A stretch of 64,000 bases of DNA from Shewanella sp. c952 (GCF_019654975.1 NZ_BPEW01000020.1:1-64000), one strand, 5' to 3'; counted from the first letter of the stretch, positions 28,049 to 36,836 are shown. Notes: generated by a model not told the origin, from the letters alone. Translations and numbers: made by a program.

Positions 28049-28252
28049 ATGAAACATTTAGCAGTTTTATCTTTGTTTATACTGTTGTCAGCATGTGGCT
28101 CTAATGCCAGTTACTCGGTTTCAGCTAGTTCAGATGATGATGTGATGGGCTCACGGCAAGCGCCGATGATGAGTGACAATACCCCGATTATTAATGACGA
28201 TCTGGTGAAGGAAGCTGACAAGAAAGAGCAGGCTAGTAAAGCAAAAGAATAG
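28049..28252 (+). CDS. Small lipoprotein of unknown function
   Basis: Peptide of 67 residues: signal peptide with lipobox LLSAC (Cys17), then a charged, disordered-looking tail ending in a lysine/glutamate-rich stretch (KKEQASKAKE). AAGGA precedes the ATG at 28049 by eight bases. It lies 131 bp beyond the DUF3833 gene, so it may be the last gene of the photolyase-lipid operon or have its own promoter. No family recognised. Confidence 0.68.
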   Translation: MKHLAVLSLFILLSACGSNASYSVSASSDDDVMGSRQAPMMSDNTPIINDDLVKEADKKEQASKAKE

Positions 28253-28290
28253 AGCACTACAGCGTGAGCGCTCTAGCTTATAGCTGGTAA

Positions 28291-28635
28291 TTAAGAGCTT
28301 TTACGACTGTTGTCGACCTGCTTCTTATCGTAATACTCAAAGGGGAATATGTTTCTAATTCTTTGAGTAATGTCATCGCCGACATTGGCTGATACATGCA
28401 ATCTGACACCATTGAGTTTTTCAGCTCTAATGGTGCAGGTCAGTTTGTTGGCTTTGGCGATAGCGCGGCACTCTTTTTCAAACTTCTCGGGGATCTTACC
28501 TTTGTGGGAGCTTAATCTGCCTTCTTTAAAGTGCATTTCAAAAACGGTTAACCCCTTCTTACCGCTGAAAATTAGTTTGTAGACAATGAAGATACCGATA
28601 GCTATAAAAGCGATTTTGAGTAGCGTTGGCGTCAT
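28291..28635 (-). CDS. Small membrane-anchored protein, probably DUF3634
   Basis: Protein of 114 residues: an N-terminal membrane helix (about 4-23), then a basic cytoplasmic or periplasmic domain with GLTVFEMHFKEGRLSSHKGKIP and RIRNIFPFEYYDKK. This layout agrees with DUF3634, which I recall from Shewanella and Vibrio. Function unknown. A MITE copy starts 18 bp upstream of its start codon, leaving little room for a native promoter. Confidence 0.68.
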   Translation of the reverse strand: MTPTLLKIAFIAIGIFIVYKLIFSGKKGLTVFEMHFKEGRLSSHKGKIPEKFEKECRAIAKANKLTCTIRAEKLNGVRLHVSANVGDDITQRIRNIFPFEYYDKKQVDNSRKSS

Positions 28636-28652
28636 ATCTATTCCTTCTATTT

Positions 28653-28946
28653 TAGGGACTGTAGATCTTCCACGGTTGTTTTAGCCGCAGTTTATTGGCT
28701 ATTTTGACAAGGCGGAGGCTATGCTGTTTAGTTATTCTCCACAAATAGTCTACAACACAGTATAAATAGCCAAGAAACGCGGCCCTTTGGGTTCGATTCT
28801 ATGCACCTATTCTTTTATGACTAGAATGTGTTATGAGCTTTTCACTTAGCCAGCTAAGCTTCATCGCTCAAGCCTTGTACTAGAAGCATTATTCCTTACG
28901 GTAAAGAACCGAACAAAAAATAAGCTCGAAAGATCAACTGCTCCTA
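28653..28946. mobile_element. MITE family 1, copy 2 (294 bp)
   Basis: Full-length copy with somewhat decayed ends: left TAGGGACTGTAGATCTTCC, right GAAAGATCAACTGCTCCTA. Internal stretches match 33684-33950 (for example AAGAAACGCGGCCCTTTGGG) and its right half matches bases 1-141 almost exactly. No coding capacity. It sits immediately upstream of the DUF3634 gene. Confidence 0.9.
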
Positions 28947-29138
28947 GTCCTATCACCTAAGATACTCTGGCTGATTGTTTTTTTAAAGTGGGCAGAGCAC
29001 AGTTTGCCAAGATTTGTAATTTTTAATCAATAGGATATATTAATGCTAATTGCATTATGCAATTCAGATAGTTAATACAGTGTGTATTAGCGGCCAAGGA
29101 ATGATGGCTGGCTATTCTTTTCGGTAAAGGATGACAAT
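28947..29138. other. Intergenic region before the small ORF at 29139
   Basis: AT-rich spacer between the MITE and a short gene. Nothing identifiable beyond a Shine-Dalgarno (AAGGA) about ten bases before the ATG at 29139. Confidence 0.4.
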
Positions 29139-29321
29139 ATGAGCGTTTCCAACGCAAAAAGGTGGGCAGAGCTGTGTCAACAGCAGGCCGAGTTAATTGA
29201 TAATCTAACTCGTGTTTTCCCCGAGCGCAGTGATGAACATGCAAATTTGAGTGAACATTGGCGTGAAGTCGGTCGGAAGATCACCGATGGTGAAGTTGTT
29301 TTAATGCCAAAACTTAGATAG
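29139..29321 (+). CDS. Small hypothetical protein
   Basis: Peptide of 60 residues, polar and helical-looking (RWAELCQQQAELIDNLTRVF), no signal or membrane segment. Support for being real: a good Shine-Dalgarno before the ATG, a terminator 20 bp after the stop, and a composition unlike a random frame. No family recognised; a small adaptor or regulatory protein is possible but unproven. Confidence 0.6.
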   Translation: MSVSNAKRWAELCQQQAELIDNLTRVFPERSDEHANLSEHWREVGRKITDGEVVLMPKLR

Positions 29322-29341
29322 TTGAATATGATTCAACTAAT

Positions 29342-29367
29342 AAAAAACCGCCTGCAGGCGGTTTTTT
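29342..29367. terminator. Bidirectional terminator
   Basis: Palindrome AAACCGCCTGCAGGCGGTTT with A- and T-tracts, between the small ORF and the convergent TorF-type porin gene. Confidence 0.85.
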
Positions 29368-29397
29368 ATGGGTGGGGGAAACAAGGTAAAAGTAGTA

Positions 29398-30120
29398 TTA
29401 GAAAGCGTAGCTTGCTGAGGCTAATACTGTGCCATCGTTTCTCCAAGGCTCAGACGAGTCGATGATATTGTCTGAACTTAGGTTGGTATCTAACCAAGCT
29501 AGAGACAGCGCTACGCCGCCAAGTTCTGTGGAGACACCAATAGAGTAATCGGCGTAGTCTTCACCCCAATCATAGTCAGCTCCATCGCCATAGCTGTAAC
29601 CTACGTGAGCATCAATACTCCAGTTTTCAAAAATCTCATAGGAGTAGTTAAGCTCGGTATAGTTTAACGCGACATCTGCATTGGAATAATCATTGGTATA
29701 CCACTGCGCAAGATGGAAATCGCCATAGTATAAGCCGACTGAAGCTTCTAAATACTGTGAGCTTTCATCTTGTCCTGGGTAAGTGTAGTAGGTCAATGTA
29801 ACGTCATATTCCCACTCTTCATCGGCACCGAAAGCCCCTGCATATCCGGCATAAATATCAACTTCTACATCGGCATCGTAGCTAGCATCATCAACATTAC
29901 TTGCCCACACACCAAGGAAAATACCATTTTCCATGCTGTAATCAACACTGCCCTGAACGGCAAAATCACCCGCAGTCTGAGATACGCCACGGAAGCGATA
30001 ATCATTGGTGACTCCAATTTCACCAGAGAACTCTGCTTGAGCAAGTGGTGCAATTAGCGCTGTTGATAAGGTTAGACCGACAACTTGGGCAATCCGTTTT
30101 TTATTTAATTTCTTATACAC
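29398..30120 (-). CDS. TorF-family putative outer membrane porin
   Basis: Outer membrane beta-barrel protein of 240 residues. A basic signal peptide (about 1-29, ending PLAQA) is followed by alternating strands starting EFSGEIGVTNDYRFRGVSQT, the family hallmark, and the C-terminus ends in a terminal-Phe strand (ASASYAF) used for barrel assembly. Acidic loops are abundant. Members occur beside amine or nitrogen catabolism genes; here it sits next to the beta-alanine degradation operon, so uptake of amines is a plausible but unproven role. Confidence 0.85.
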   Translation of the reverse strand: MYKKLNKKRIAQVVGLTLSTALIAPLAQAEFSGEIGVTNDYRFRGVSQTAGDFAVQGSVDYSMENGIFLGVWASNVDDASYDADVEVDIYAGYAGAFGADEEWEYDVTLTYYTYPGQDESSQYLEASVGLYYGDFHLAQWYTNDYSNADVALNYTELNYSYEIFENWSIDAHVGYSYGDGADYDWGEDYADYSIGVSTELGGVALSLAWLDTNLSSDNIIDSSEPWRNDGTVLASASYAF

Positions 30121-30233
30121 GGTAGTATCTCCATTTTACTATGTTGACTTAGACGCTCCATTATTATGTTTTAAGCATCTTATGGTTTTGCCAAACAGCA
30201 GCGTTTGCTACGACCTCATGGCTAAAAATGATT

Positions 30234-30605
30234 TCAGCGCCTAGTCGGCTCGAAAATCACATACACTTTGCGACAATCTTCAAGTACCTCCCAGGTACCC
30301 TCAAACCCCGCTGGGATCACAAATCTATCACCTGTTTTTACGGTGGTTTGGTTACCATCGTTGTCGGTGACGACACTCGCCCCGGATAGAATTTCGCAGT
30401 ATTCATGTTCGCTGTAACAGACTTTCCAGCGGCCAATATCACCTTGCCAAACTCCTGCATGAAACTGGTCGCAATCACTTGAGTAATGGTTTTGCAGCTG
30501 CTGTTCAGGGTCGCCCTGAAGCAGTTTTTCTGCAGCTAGCTTGTAACGTTCTACGGCAGTATTGATGGCCGAAAAATCAATAATTGAATCAATGCCTATG
30601 CTCAT
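30234..30605 (-). CDS. Cupin-domain protein of the beta-alanine/polyamine locus
   Basis: Small single-cupin protein of about 123 residues, DUF861/EutQ-like: WKVCYSEHEYCEILSG and GDRFVIPAGFEGTWEVLE form the two cupin motifs. It lies 87 bp behind the semialdehyde dehydrogenase gene in the same direction and probably belongs to the same transcript. Such cupins often accompany polyamine or amino acid catabolic genes as small enzymes or binding proteins. ATG at 30605 has GAGAG four bases upstream; ATG at 30632 is an alternative that adds nine residues. Confidence 0.8.
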   Translation of the reverse strand: MSIGIDSIIDFSAINTAVERYKLAAEKLLQGDPEQQLQNHYSSDCDQFHAGVWQGDIGRWKVCYSEHEYCEILSGASVVTDNDGNQTTVKTGDRFVIPAGFEGTWEVLEDCRKVYVIFEPTRR

Positions 30606-30692
30606 CGGACTCTCTATTTCCTTTACTTGCATGAGTTATGTTGCTGGGTGATAACAACGACAAATGCGCAGCGTTAACTGCGCATCAATCGG

Positions 30693-32186
30693 TTATTTCA
30701 TTGTTGGCATAACAAACTCTGCTTTGGCTTGCTTACTTGGTTGAGGCCAGCGAGCGGTAATCGCTTTACGTTTGGTGTAAAAGCGTACTCCATCTGGGCC
30801 ATGCATATGCAAAGGACCAAACAGTGAGCGCTTCCAACCACCAAAACTATGGAAAGCCATTGGAACAGGGATTGGTACGTTCACCCCAACCATGCCCACT
30901 TGCACGTGATGGCAGAAATGACGCGCCGCTTCACCACTTTGGGTAAAGATGGCGGTGCCATTACCAAACTCATGGTCATTGATGAGTTGCAACGCTTCGG
31001 CGTAGTCTTTTACGCGCACAATGGCGAGGACTGGGCCAAAGATCTCCTCTTTATAGATAGTCATCTCAGGGGTGACATGGTCAAACAAACAGCCACCTAA
31101 GAAATAACCTTGTTCATGGTCAGCAACAGTTAGCGCTCTGCCATCGGCAAGTAATTTGGCACCTTCGTTGAGACCCGTTTCAACATAGCTGGTCACTTTT
31201 TCTAAGTGTTGCGCCGAGATAAGAGGGCCCATATCCATCTCAGGTGTTACGCCGTTTCCGACCTTTAGTGATTTTATTTGTGGCAGTAGCTTTTCAACAA
31301 GGGCATCGCCAGAGTCACCAACCGCTAGCACCACTGATATCGCCATGCAACGTTCGCCAGCACTACCGTAGGCCGCACCCATAAGTGCGCCAACGGCTTG
31401 GTCAAGATCGGCGTCAGGCATTAATACCATGTGGTTTTTAGCACCGCCTAAGGCTTGAACACGTTTACCGTGTGCTGAAGCGGTGGCATAAATGTATTCT
31501 GCAATAGGGGTTGAGCCAACAAAGCTAACCGCATGCACATCTTTGTGCGTTAGCAGGGTATCTACCGCTTCTTTGTCGCCATTAACGACGTTGAATACCC
31601 CATCAGGTAATCCTGCTTCGGTAAGTAGTTCAGCCATACGCATTACTGAGCTTGGGTCTTTCTCCGATGGCTTCATGATAAAGCTATTACCGCAGGCTAT
31701 CGCAATTGGGAACATCCACATGGGTACCATCACTGGGAAATTGAACGGTGCAATACCTGCAACAACACCCAATGATTGGTTTAAGGTCCACGCATCGACA
31801 CCGCCGCCGACCTGCTCTGTATGCTCACCTTTCAATAGGTGCGGAATACCACATGCAAATTCAACCACTTCTAGACCGCGAATGATCTCACCTTTTGCGT
31901 CATCCAGTACTTTGCCGTGCTCACGAGTGATCAGCTCTGCCATCTCATCCATATTGGCTTCGACCAGTGCTTTGAATTTGAATAGCACTCGTGAACGGTT
32001 AAGCGGAGTGACTTTTGACCAAGACTCATGGGCCTTTTTTGCTATCTCTACAGCACCAGCAACATCTGCTGCACTGGCTAATGAGACACTGCCGCGCTGC
32101 TCGCCTGTTGCTGGTTCAAAAATTGCTTGTGTACGTTGGCTAGGCGCAGTGTGGCCGCCATGAATGTAATGGTTAATCGTAGGCAT
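30693..32186 (-). CDS. mmsA: CoA-acylating (methyl)malonate-semialdehyde dehydrogenase
   Basis: NAD-dependent aldehyde dehydrogenase that converts malonate semialdehyde to acetyl-CoA plus CO2 (or methylmalonate semialdehyde to propionyl-CoA). The CoA-acylating subgroup is recognised from SAGERCMAISV around the catalytic Cys, APFNFPVMVPMWMFP, and the C-terminal HMHGPDGVRFYTKRKAIT. Length 497 residues matches MmsA. ATG at 32186 is preferred over a TTG at 32225. With the omega-amino acid transaminase just upstream it fits the beta-alanine route (BauA then BauC in Pseudomonas). Confidence 0.92.
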   Translation of the reverse strand: MPTINHYIHGGHTAPSQRTQAIFEPATGEQRGSVSLASAADVAGAVEIAKKAHESWSKVTPLNRSRVLFKFKALVEANMDEMAELITREHGKVLDDAKGEIIRGLEVVEFACGIPHLLKGEHTEQVGGGVDAWTLNQSLGVVAGIAPFNFPVMVPMWMFPIAIACGNSFIMKPSEKDPSSVMRMAELLTEAGLPDGVFNVVNGDKEAVDTLLTHKDVHAVSFVGSTPIAEYIYATASAHGKRVQALGGAKNHMVLMPDADLDQAVGALMGAAYGSAGERCMAISVVLAVGDSGDALVEKLLPQIKSLKVGNGVTPEMDMGPLISAQHLEKVTSYVETGLNEGAKLLADGRALTVADHEQGYFLGGCLFDHVTPEMTIYKEEIFGPVLAIVRVKDYAEALQLINDHEFGNGTAIFTQSGEAARHFCHHVQVGMVGVNVPIPVPMAFHSFGGWKRSLFGPLHMHGPDGVRFYTKRKAITARWPQPSKQAKAEFVMPTMK

Positions 32187-32304
32187 AACGCAAAATCCTA
32201 ATTGTAATTCCCTGTAGGGAGCCAATGGTGTGAATAGGTTTTAATGGACTAGCCTGATGCTGTTATCACGCAAATTCGGACAATTAAGGCAACAGGCTAT
32301 GGGA

Positions 32305-33645
32305 TTAACCGACAGCGCTAATCGCATCCGATAAGGTATTAATGATGGTATCGACCTGTTGTTTATCGATGATCAACGGCGGTGATATGGCAATAATGTC
32401 GCCCGTTGCGCGCACTAAGGTGCCACTAGCAAAGCAGTGCTCAAAGATGCCAAAGCCACGCTTGCCTGCGCCTTTGTCGCTAGGGGCAAACTGAATACCA
32501 CCGACTAAGCCTGTGTTGCGGATATCGATGACATTGGGCAAGCCTTTTAAGCTGTGCACCGCATCCTCAAAATAGCCTTCAAGTTCGCGGCTGCGTTCAA
32601 ACAGCTTTTCGTTTTCATAGATATTTAGGGTGGCAATAGCGGCTGCGGCTGCCACTGGGTGACCTGAGTAGGTGTAACCATGAAACAGCTCGATGGCGTT
32701 TTCAGGTCCTTGCATGCAAGTGTCGTAGATAGCGTCGTCAATCAACACCGCACCCATAGGAATTGCACCATTGTTGAGTGCTTTTGCGGTAGTGAGCATA
32801 TCTGGAGTGACGCCCCAGCGCTGACTGGCAAAGGCATCGCCAACACGGCCAAAGCCAGTGATCACTTCGTCAAAAATCAATAAGATGCCGTACTTTTTAG
32901 TGATCTCACGTAATTTTTGCAAATAGCCTTCTGGTGGCAAAATAACGCCAGCAGAACCTGACATAGGCTCAACAATCACCGCCGCGATGTTCTCGGCACC
33001 GTGCAGGGCGACTAACTGCTCAAGCACTTCTGCTTTTTCTGCACCAGTCTTTGGCATGCCACGGCAAAAGGCATTTTCTTGCATATCAAGCGTATGGGGT
33101 AGATGGTCAACACCTTGTAGTAGCTGCTGATTAAAGGTCTTGCGGTTGTTACCAATACCACCGACTGAAATACCGCCAAAGCCGACGCCGTGATAACCAA
33201 GCTCACGGCCAATAAAGCGTGTACGAGTGGCTTCACCATTGGCGCGATGATATGTCAGGGCAATTTTAAGGGCGCTATCAACAGACTCAGAACCTGAATT
33301 GGTAAAGAAGGCTTTATTCAGCCCTTCCGGACTTATCTGTGCTAAACGTTCAGCTAGTTCAAAAGCAAGCGGGTGACCCATTTGGAAAGAGGGCGCGTAG
33401 TCCATCTCGTGGATCTGCTTGCTAACGGCTTCAGAGATCTCTTTTCGTCCATGACCAGCATTGCAGCACCAAAGTCCTGCAGTACCATCTAATATGGGGC
33501 GACCAGCAGTGTCTTTGTAATACATGCCCTCGGCATGAGCCAACATTCTGGGGTTAGACTTAAATTGTCTATTGGCCGTAAACGGCATCCAGTAATTTGA
33601 TAAAGACGGTGTTTCGCTGTGGTGGTGCGTCTGTGAATCTGCCAT
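32305..33645 (-). CDS. bauA: Omega-amino acid (beta-alanine):pyruvate aminotransferase
   Basis: PLP-dependent class III aminotransferase of 446 residues, expected to move the amino group of beta-alanine or related omega-amines to pyruvate and yield malonate semialdehyde. Key features: TNSGSESVDSALKIA (phosphate-binding region), LLIFDEVITGFGRVG (PLP Asp), and the Schiff-base Lys in LTTAKALNNGAIPMG. AAGGTAG precedes its ATG. It is followed by mmsA and lies opposite puuC, so in this locus it most likely handles beta-alanine from 1,3-diaminopropane or spermidine. Other omega-amine substrates cannot be excluded. Confidence 0.88.
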   Translation of the reverse strand: MADSQTHHHSETPSLSNYWMPFTANRQFKSNPRMLAHAEGMYYKDTAGRPILDGTAGLWCCNAGHGRKEISEAVSKQIHEMDYAPSFQMGHPLAFELAERLAQISPEGLNKAFFTNSGSESVDSALKIALTYHRANGEATRTRFIGRELGYHGVGFGGISVGGIGNNRKTFNQQLLQGVDHLPHTLDMQENAFCRGMPKTGAEKAEVLEQLVALHGAENIAAVIVEPMSGSAGVILPPEGYLQKLREITKKYGILLIFDEVITGFGRVGDAFASQRWGVTPDMLTTAKALNNGAIPMGAVLIDDAIYDTCMQGPENAIELFHGYTYSGHPVAAAAAIATLNIYENEKLFERSRELEGYFEDAVHSLKGLPNVIDIRNTGLVGGIQFAPSDKGAGKRGFGIFEHCFASGTLVRATGDIIAISPPLIIDKQQVDTIINTLSDAISAVG

Positions 33646-33683
33646 ATCATCTACCTTGATTCAGTTTAATTATTGTTGTTTTT

Positions 33684-33950
33684 TAGGGGCTGTTGATCTT
33701 TCACGGTTGTTTTTGCCGAAGTTTATTGGCTATTGTGACAAGGCGGAGGCTATGCCGTTTAGTTCTTCTCCACAAATAGTCTACAACACAGTCAAAATAG
33801 CCAAGAAACGCGGCCCTTTGGGTTCGTTTCAATTCTTTTATTACTTCGTTACGAGCTTTTCGCTTAGCCAGCTAAGCATCATCGCTCAAGCCTTGTACTA
33901 AAATAATTGAATTCGAACAAAAACTAAGCTCGAAAGATCAACAGCCCCTA
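33684..33950. mobile_element. MITE family 1, copy 3 (267 bp), between bauA and puuC
   Basis: The best-preserved copy: its ends form a perfect 19-bp inverted repeat (TAGGGGCTGTTGATCTTTC and its complement). The outermost TA on both sides could be a TA target duplication, as for Tc1/mariner-IS630-type elements. The interior is shorter than in copy 2 by two deletions or substitutions. It lies only 38 bp upstream of the bauA start codon, in the divergent promoter region with puuC. Confidence 0.92.
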
Positions 33951-34001
33951 GTAAGTGTTGCTTTTTTAATCGAGCGGTTGATATTTGCTATGCTATGTCA
34001 G

Positions 34002-34013
34002 AAATAATGAACA
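34002..34013 (+). promoter_or_regulatory. Candidate PuuR operator upstream of puuC
   Basis: AAATAATGAACA, matching four other sites of the window at 51031-51045, 51078-51089, 52088-52100 and 52114-52127. I recall the E. coli PuuR recognition sequence as containing ATAATGAACA. Located 180 bp upstream of the puuC ATG. Confidence 0.6.
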
Positions 34014-34192
34014 TGAAAGCTTTTTGTGCATTTATTTATAGCAAAAATGAACTTTTTGTAAAATATATTGAAATTTAGGGGCGGTTAAGCGTAATCTTGC
34101 TCAACACCTTATTGGGTTCTATTGCCGTTTATAGGCAAAAAGAGCACATTTAAAGCGATTCTAATAATTACATACAGCGTTAAGAGGTCATC

Positions 34193-35692
34193 ATGAGCAC
34201 ACCCGAAAACCGCAGCCAGTGGCAAGCACTCGCAGATTCAATCGCTATTAATGGTTCAGCGTTCATCGCTGGCGAATATGTTGAGTCACAATCGAACGCG
34301 ACCTTTGACTGCATTAGTCCGATAGATGGCAAAGTGTTGGCTAAAGTGGCGAGCTGTGATGAGGCTGATGCTAATATTGCAGTTAGCAATGCCAGAGCAA
34401 CATTTGAAAGTGGTGTGTGGGCAAACCTGCCTCCTGTTAAGCGTAAACAGGTTATGATCCGTTTTGCCGATCTGCTCGAAGAGCATGTTGATGAGTTAGC
34501 GCTGTTAGAAACCCTTGATATGGGCAAACCTATTCAATACTCCCGTGCCGTGGATGTTGCTGGCGCTGCGCGTTCTATCCGCTGGTCAGGTGAAGCGATA
34601 GACAAGATTTATGATGAGATCGCGCCTACTGCCCATAACGAGATCGGTATGATCACTCGTGAGCCTGTCGGTGTTGTAGCTGCAATTGTGCCATGGAACT
34701 TCCCGCTATTAATGGCATGCTGGAAATTGGGGCCTGCATTGGCAACGGGTAATAGTGTGGTATTAAAGCCTTCTGAAAAATCACCACTAACCGCTATACG
34801 TATGGCAGAGCTTGCCATTGAAGCGGGGATCCCTAAAGGCGTGCTCAACGTACTGCCGGGTTTTGGCCATACCGTTGGTAAAGCCTTAGCGCTGCATATG
34901 GACGTTGATACCTTAGTCTTTACCGGTTCGACCAAGATAGCCAAACAGCTGATGGTTTACGCGGGTGAGTCAAACATGAAACGTGTTTGGTTAGAGGCGG
35001 GTGGTAAGAGCCCGAATATCGTATTTAATGATGCCCCCGATCTTAAAAAGGCCGCTCAAGCCGCAGCGTGCGCCATTGCGTTCAACCAAGGCGAAGTATG
35101 TACAGCAGGCTCGCGTTTATTAGTTGAAGCCGGCGTTAAAGATGAACTTATCGGCCTGATTGCTGAAGAGTTACAAGCTTGGCAGCCGGGTCATCCACTC
35201 GATCCAAATACCACATCGGGCGCGGTGGTTGATAAGCAGCAACTCGACAATGTGCTGGGTTACATTCAATCGGGCAAAGATGAGGGCGCGAAGCTAGATT
35301 TTGGCGGCTGCCAAGTGATGCAAGACAGCGGCGGCGTCTATGTTGAGCCGACTATTTTCTCCGGTGTTGATAATAAGATGACCATAGCGAAAGAGGAGAT
35401 CTTTGGCCCAGTGTTATCGGTGATCACCTTTGATGGTATGCAACAAGCGATTGAGATAGCAAACGACAGTATCTATGGTTTAGCCGCTGGCGTGTGGACC
35501 GCTGATATTAGCAAAGCCCACAAAACCGCCAAAGCCTTGCGCAGCGGCATGGTATGGATAAATCATTATGACGGTGGTGATATGACCGCACCATTCGGTG
35601 GCTATAAGCAATCGGGTAACGGCCGCGATAAATCGCTACATGCGTTTGATAAGTACACCGAGATTAAAGCGACTTGGATCGCGCTGGATTAA
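34193..35692 (+). CDS. puuC: Gamma-glutamyl-gamma-aminobutyraldehyde dehydrogenase
   Basis: NAD(P)-dependent aldehyde dehydrogenase of 499 residues, third step of the gamma-glutamylated putrescine pathway. Landmarks: VPWNFPLLMACWKLGPAL (cofactor site), LEAGGKSPNIVF with the general-base Glu, FNQGEVCTAGSRL with the catalytic Cys, and the terminal GYKQSGNGRDKSLHAFDKYTEIK typical of PuuC/PauC-type enzymes. It is separated from the main puu cluster by 14 kb but shares the candidate PuuR operator. It may also oxidise other amino-aldehydes such as 3-aminopropanal. Confidence 0.88.
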   Translation: MSTPENRSQWQALADSIAINGSAFIAGEYVESQSNATFDCISPIDGKVLAKVASCDEADANIAVSNARATFESGVWANLPPVKRKQVMIRFADLLEEHVDELALLETLDMGKPIQYSRAVDVAGAARSIRWSGEAIDKIYDEIAPTAHNEIGMITREPVGVVAAIVPWNFPLLMACWKLGPALATGNSVVLKPSEKSPLTAIRMAELAIEAGIPKGVLNVLPGFGHTVGKALALHMDVDTLVFTGSTKIAKQLMVYAGESNMKRVWLEAGGKSPNIVFNDAPDLKKAAQAAACAIAFNQGEVCTAGSRLLVEAGVKDELIGLIAEELQAWQPGHPLDPNTTSGAVVDKQQLDNVLGYIQSGKDEGAKLDFGGCQVMQDSGGVYVEPTIFSGVDNKMTIAKEEIFGPVLSVITFDGMQQAIEIANDSIYGLAAGVWTADISKAHKTAKALRSGMVWINHYDGGDMTAPFGGYKQSGNGRDKSLHAFDKYTEIKATWIALD

Positions 35693-35713
35693 ATCTTGAG
35701 CTTAGCCATAAGG

Positions 35714-35743
35714 AAAGCCAGCCTCATTAGAGACTGGCTTTTT
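35714..35743 (+). terminator. Rho-independent terminator after puuC
   Basis: Stem AAAGCCAG/CTGGCTTT with a long loop, followed by T residues, about 20 bp after the stop codon. Confidence 0.75.
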
Positions 35744-36076
35744 GTCATTATTCCATGGTCTGGTTGGCACGTTGCAGAAGCAAAATAGTTACTGCGAGCA
35801 CTTAATTAAACGACGACGGCGCTTTTCCAACAGTTGTCAATTTATGCAAACCAGCTAATTTTAAGCAGTACTTTTTGCCAAATTTCCCTCTATTTCCCGA
35901 TAGAGTTAGCTAGTTACGTCTTCGAGCACATTGTTTTGGCTTCATCCATTTTACCTTTTGTTTTTCCGCAATAAGTATTGAAAGTGCTTTTGCAGAAGTA
36001 GGGTAAGTTAGTATCAGTTGATATTGAGATGGAAGCTGGCTATGTTATTGATTTATAGTGGCTGGCTAATAACAGA
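35744..36076. other. Intergenic region with no recognised feature
   Basis: About 330 bp of AT-rich sequence between the puuC terminator and a small ORF. I see no convincing ORF, RNA gene or repeat in it. Confidence 0.4.
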
Positions 36077-36340
36077 ATGATGAACTTTGTATCTAACTTA
36101 GGGGTATTTGTATGCCCTCATATTTTTGATAATTCACGTCCTGTACTATATGTAGTTCATGAAGATAATGAATGGCAATGCTTATGTGGTCAAGATGATC
36201 ATGATGAACACGGTCATCTTGTTGGGATGGGACATTTGGTCGAGAGAGACTCTACAATTGATACTTTGCATGACTTACCAGATGGTTGGGAAGCAGAGAG
36301 ACACTCTGTGAATGATAACTGGATCAGAGCTAAATCTTAG
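36077..36340 (+). CDS. Small hypothetical protein with Cys/His residues
   Basis: Acidic protein of 87 residues with a pair of Cys-rich spots (FVCPHIF near 12-17 and WQCLCGQDDHDEHGH near 33-47) that could hold a metal. It ends in DLPDGWEAER and NDNWIRAKS. I recall similar short proteins of unknown function scattered in many bacteria but cannot name a family. Upstream ribosome-binding sequence is weak. Confidence 0.6.
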   Translation: MMNFVSNLGVFVCPHIFDNSRPVLYVVHEDNEWQCLCGQDDHDEHGHLVGMGHLVERDSTIDTLHDLPDGWEAERHSVNDNWIRAKS

Positions 36341-36388
36341 ATAAGGGCAGGGCTGAGGATCCATTAATAAAGGCTGTGGAGGAATGGA

Positions 36389-36589
36389 TTGAATAAATTT
36401 AATTATCTAAGCAAATTTAAGTGGTTTACTTTATTTGTGTTCATTTTGCTAATGACCTTAGTTTTGTCATTTATAACCAGCGAAATTTTTAGCCTATTAA
36501 TCTTTATTATAGGAGGTACCATCATTATCTTTTTGTCTTTTTATGCTGACAATAATAGATGGGAATGGCCTCCTCGGTGGAAGAAGTAA
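36389..36589 (+). CDS. Small two-helix membrane protein with TTG start
   Basis: Protein of 66 residues with two hydrophobic helices (about 12-30 and 33-52) and a basic, Trp-rich tail (WEWPPRWKK). The start is the TTG at 36389, preceded at six bases by a strong GGAGG; the ATG at 36384 runs into a stop at once, so TTG is the only sensible start. No family recognised. A terminator follows. Confidence 0.62.
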   Translation: MNKFNYLSKFKWFTLFVFILLMTLVLSFITSEIFSLLIFIIGGTIIIFLSFYADNNRWEWPPRWKK

Positions 36590-36609
36590 ACAAGCTGTAA
36601 ATTTGACTT

Positions 36610-36636
36610 AAAGCCCCTTGTGGGGCTTTATTTTTT
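36610..36636 (+). terminator. Rho-independent terminator
   Basis: Stem AAAGCCCC/GGGGCTTT with a short loop and following T-rich run, 20 bp after the small membrane protein. Confidence 0.85.
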
Positions 36637-36836
36637 GGCTACTTTTAAGCTAACTCCGAGTTGAAGCAGCTGCTTCTAATCCTTTCTCATTATAAGGTCT
36701 TGATTGGCAGTTTTATGTTTATATTATCTAAATAAACTCTGCGGAATAGTCAGCCAATTTACTTTGGATCTGATGCTGGCCTCGTTCGGAATGCCTACCG
36801 AAAGTGATTGAGTTTTGTGTTTATTACCGCTGACAA

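Noticed and set aside
33656..33901. 81-codon frame between bauA and puuC
   Set aside because: It lies almost wholly inside MITE copy 3; the other copies do not keep the frame, so it is not a gene.
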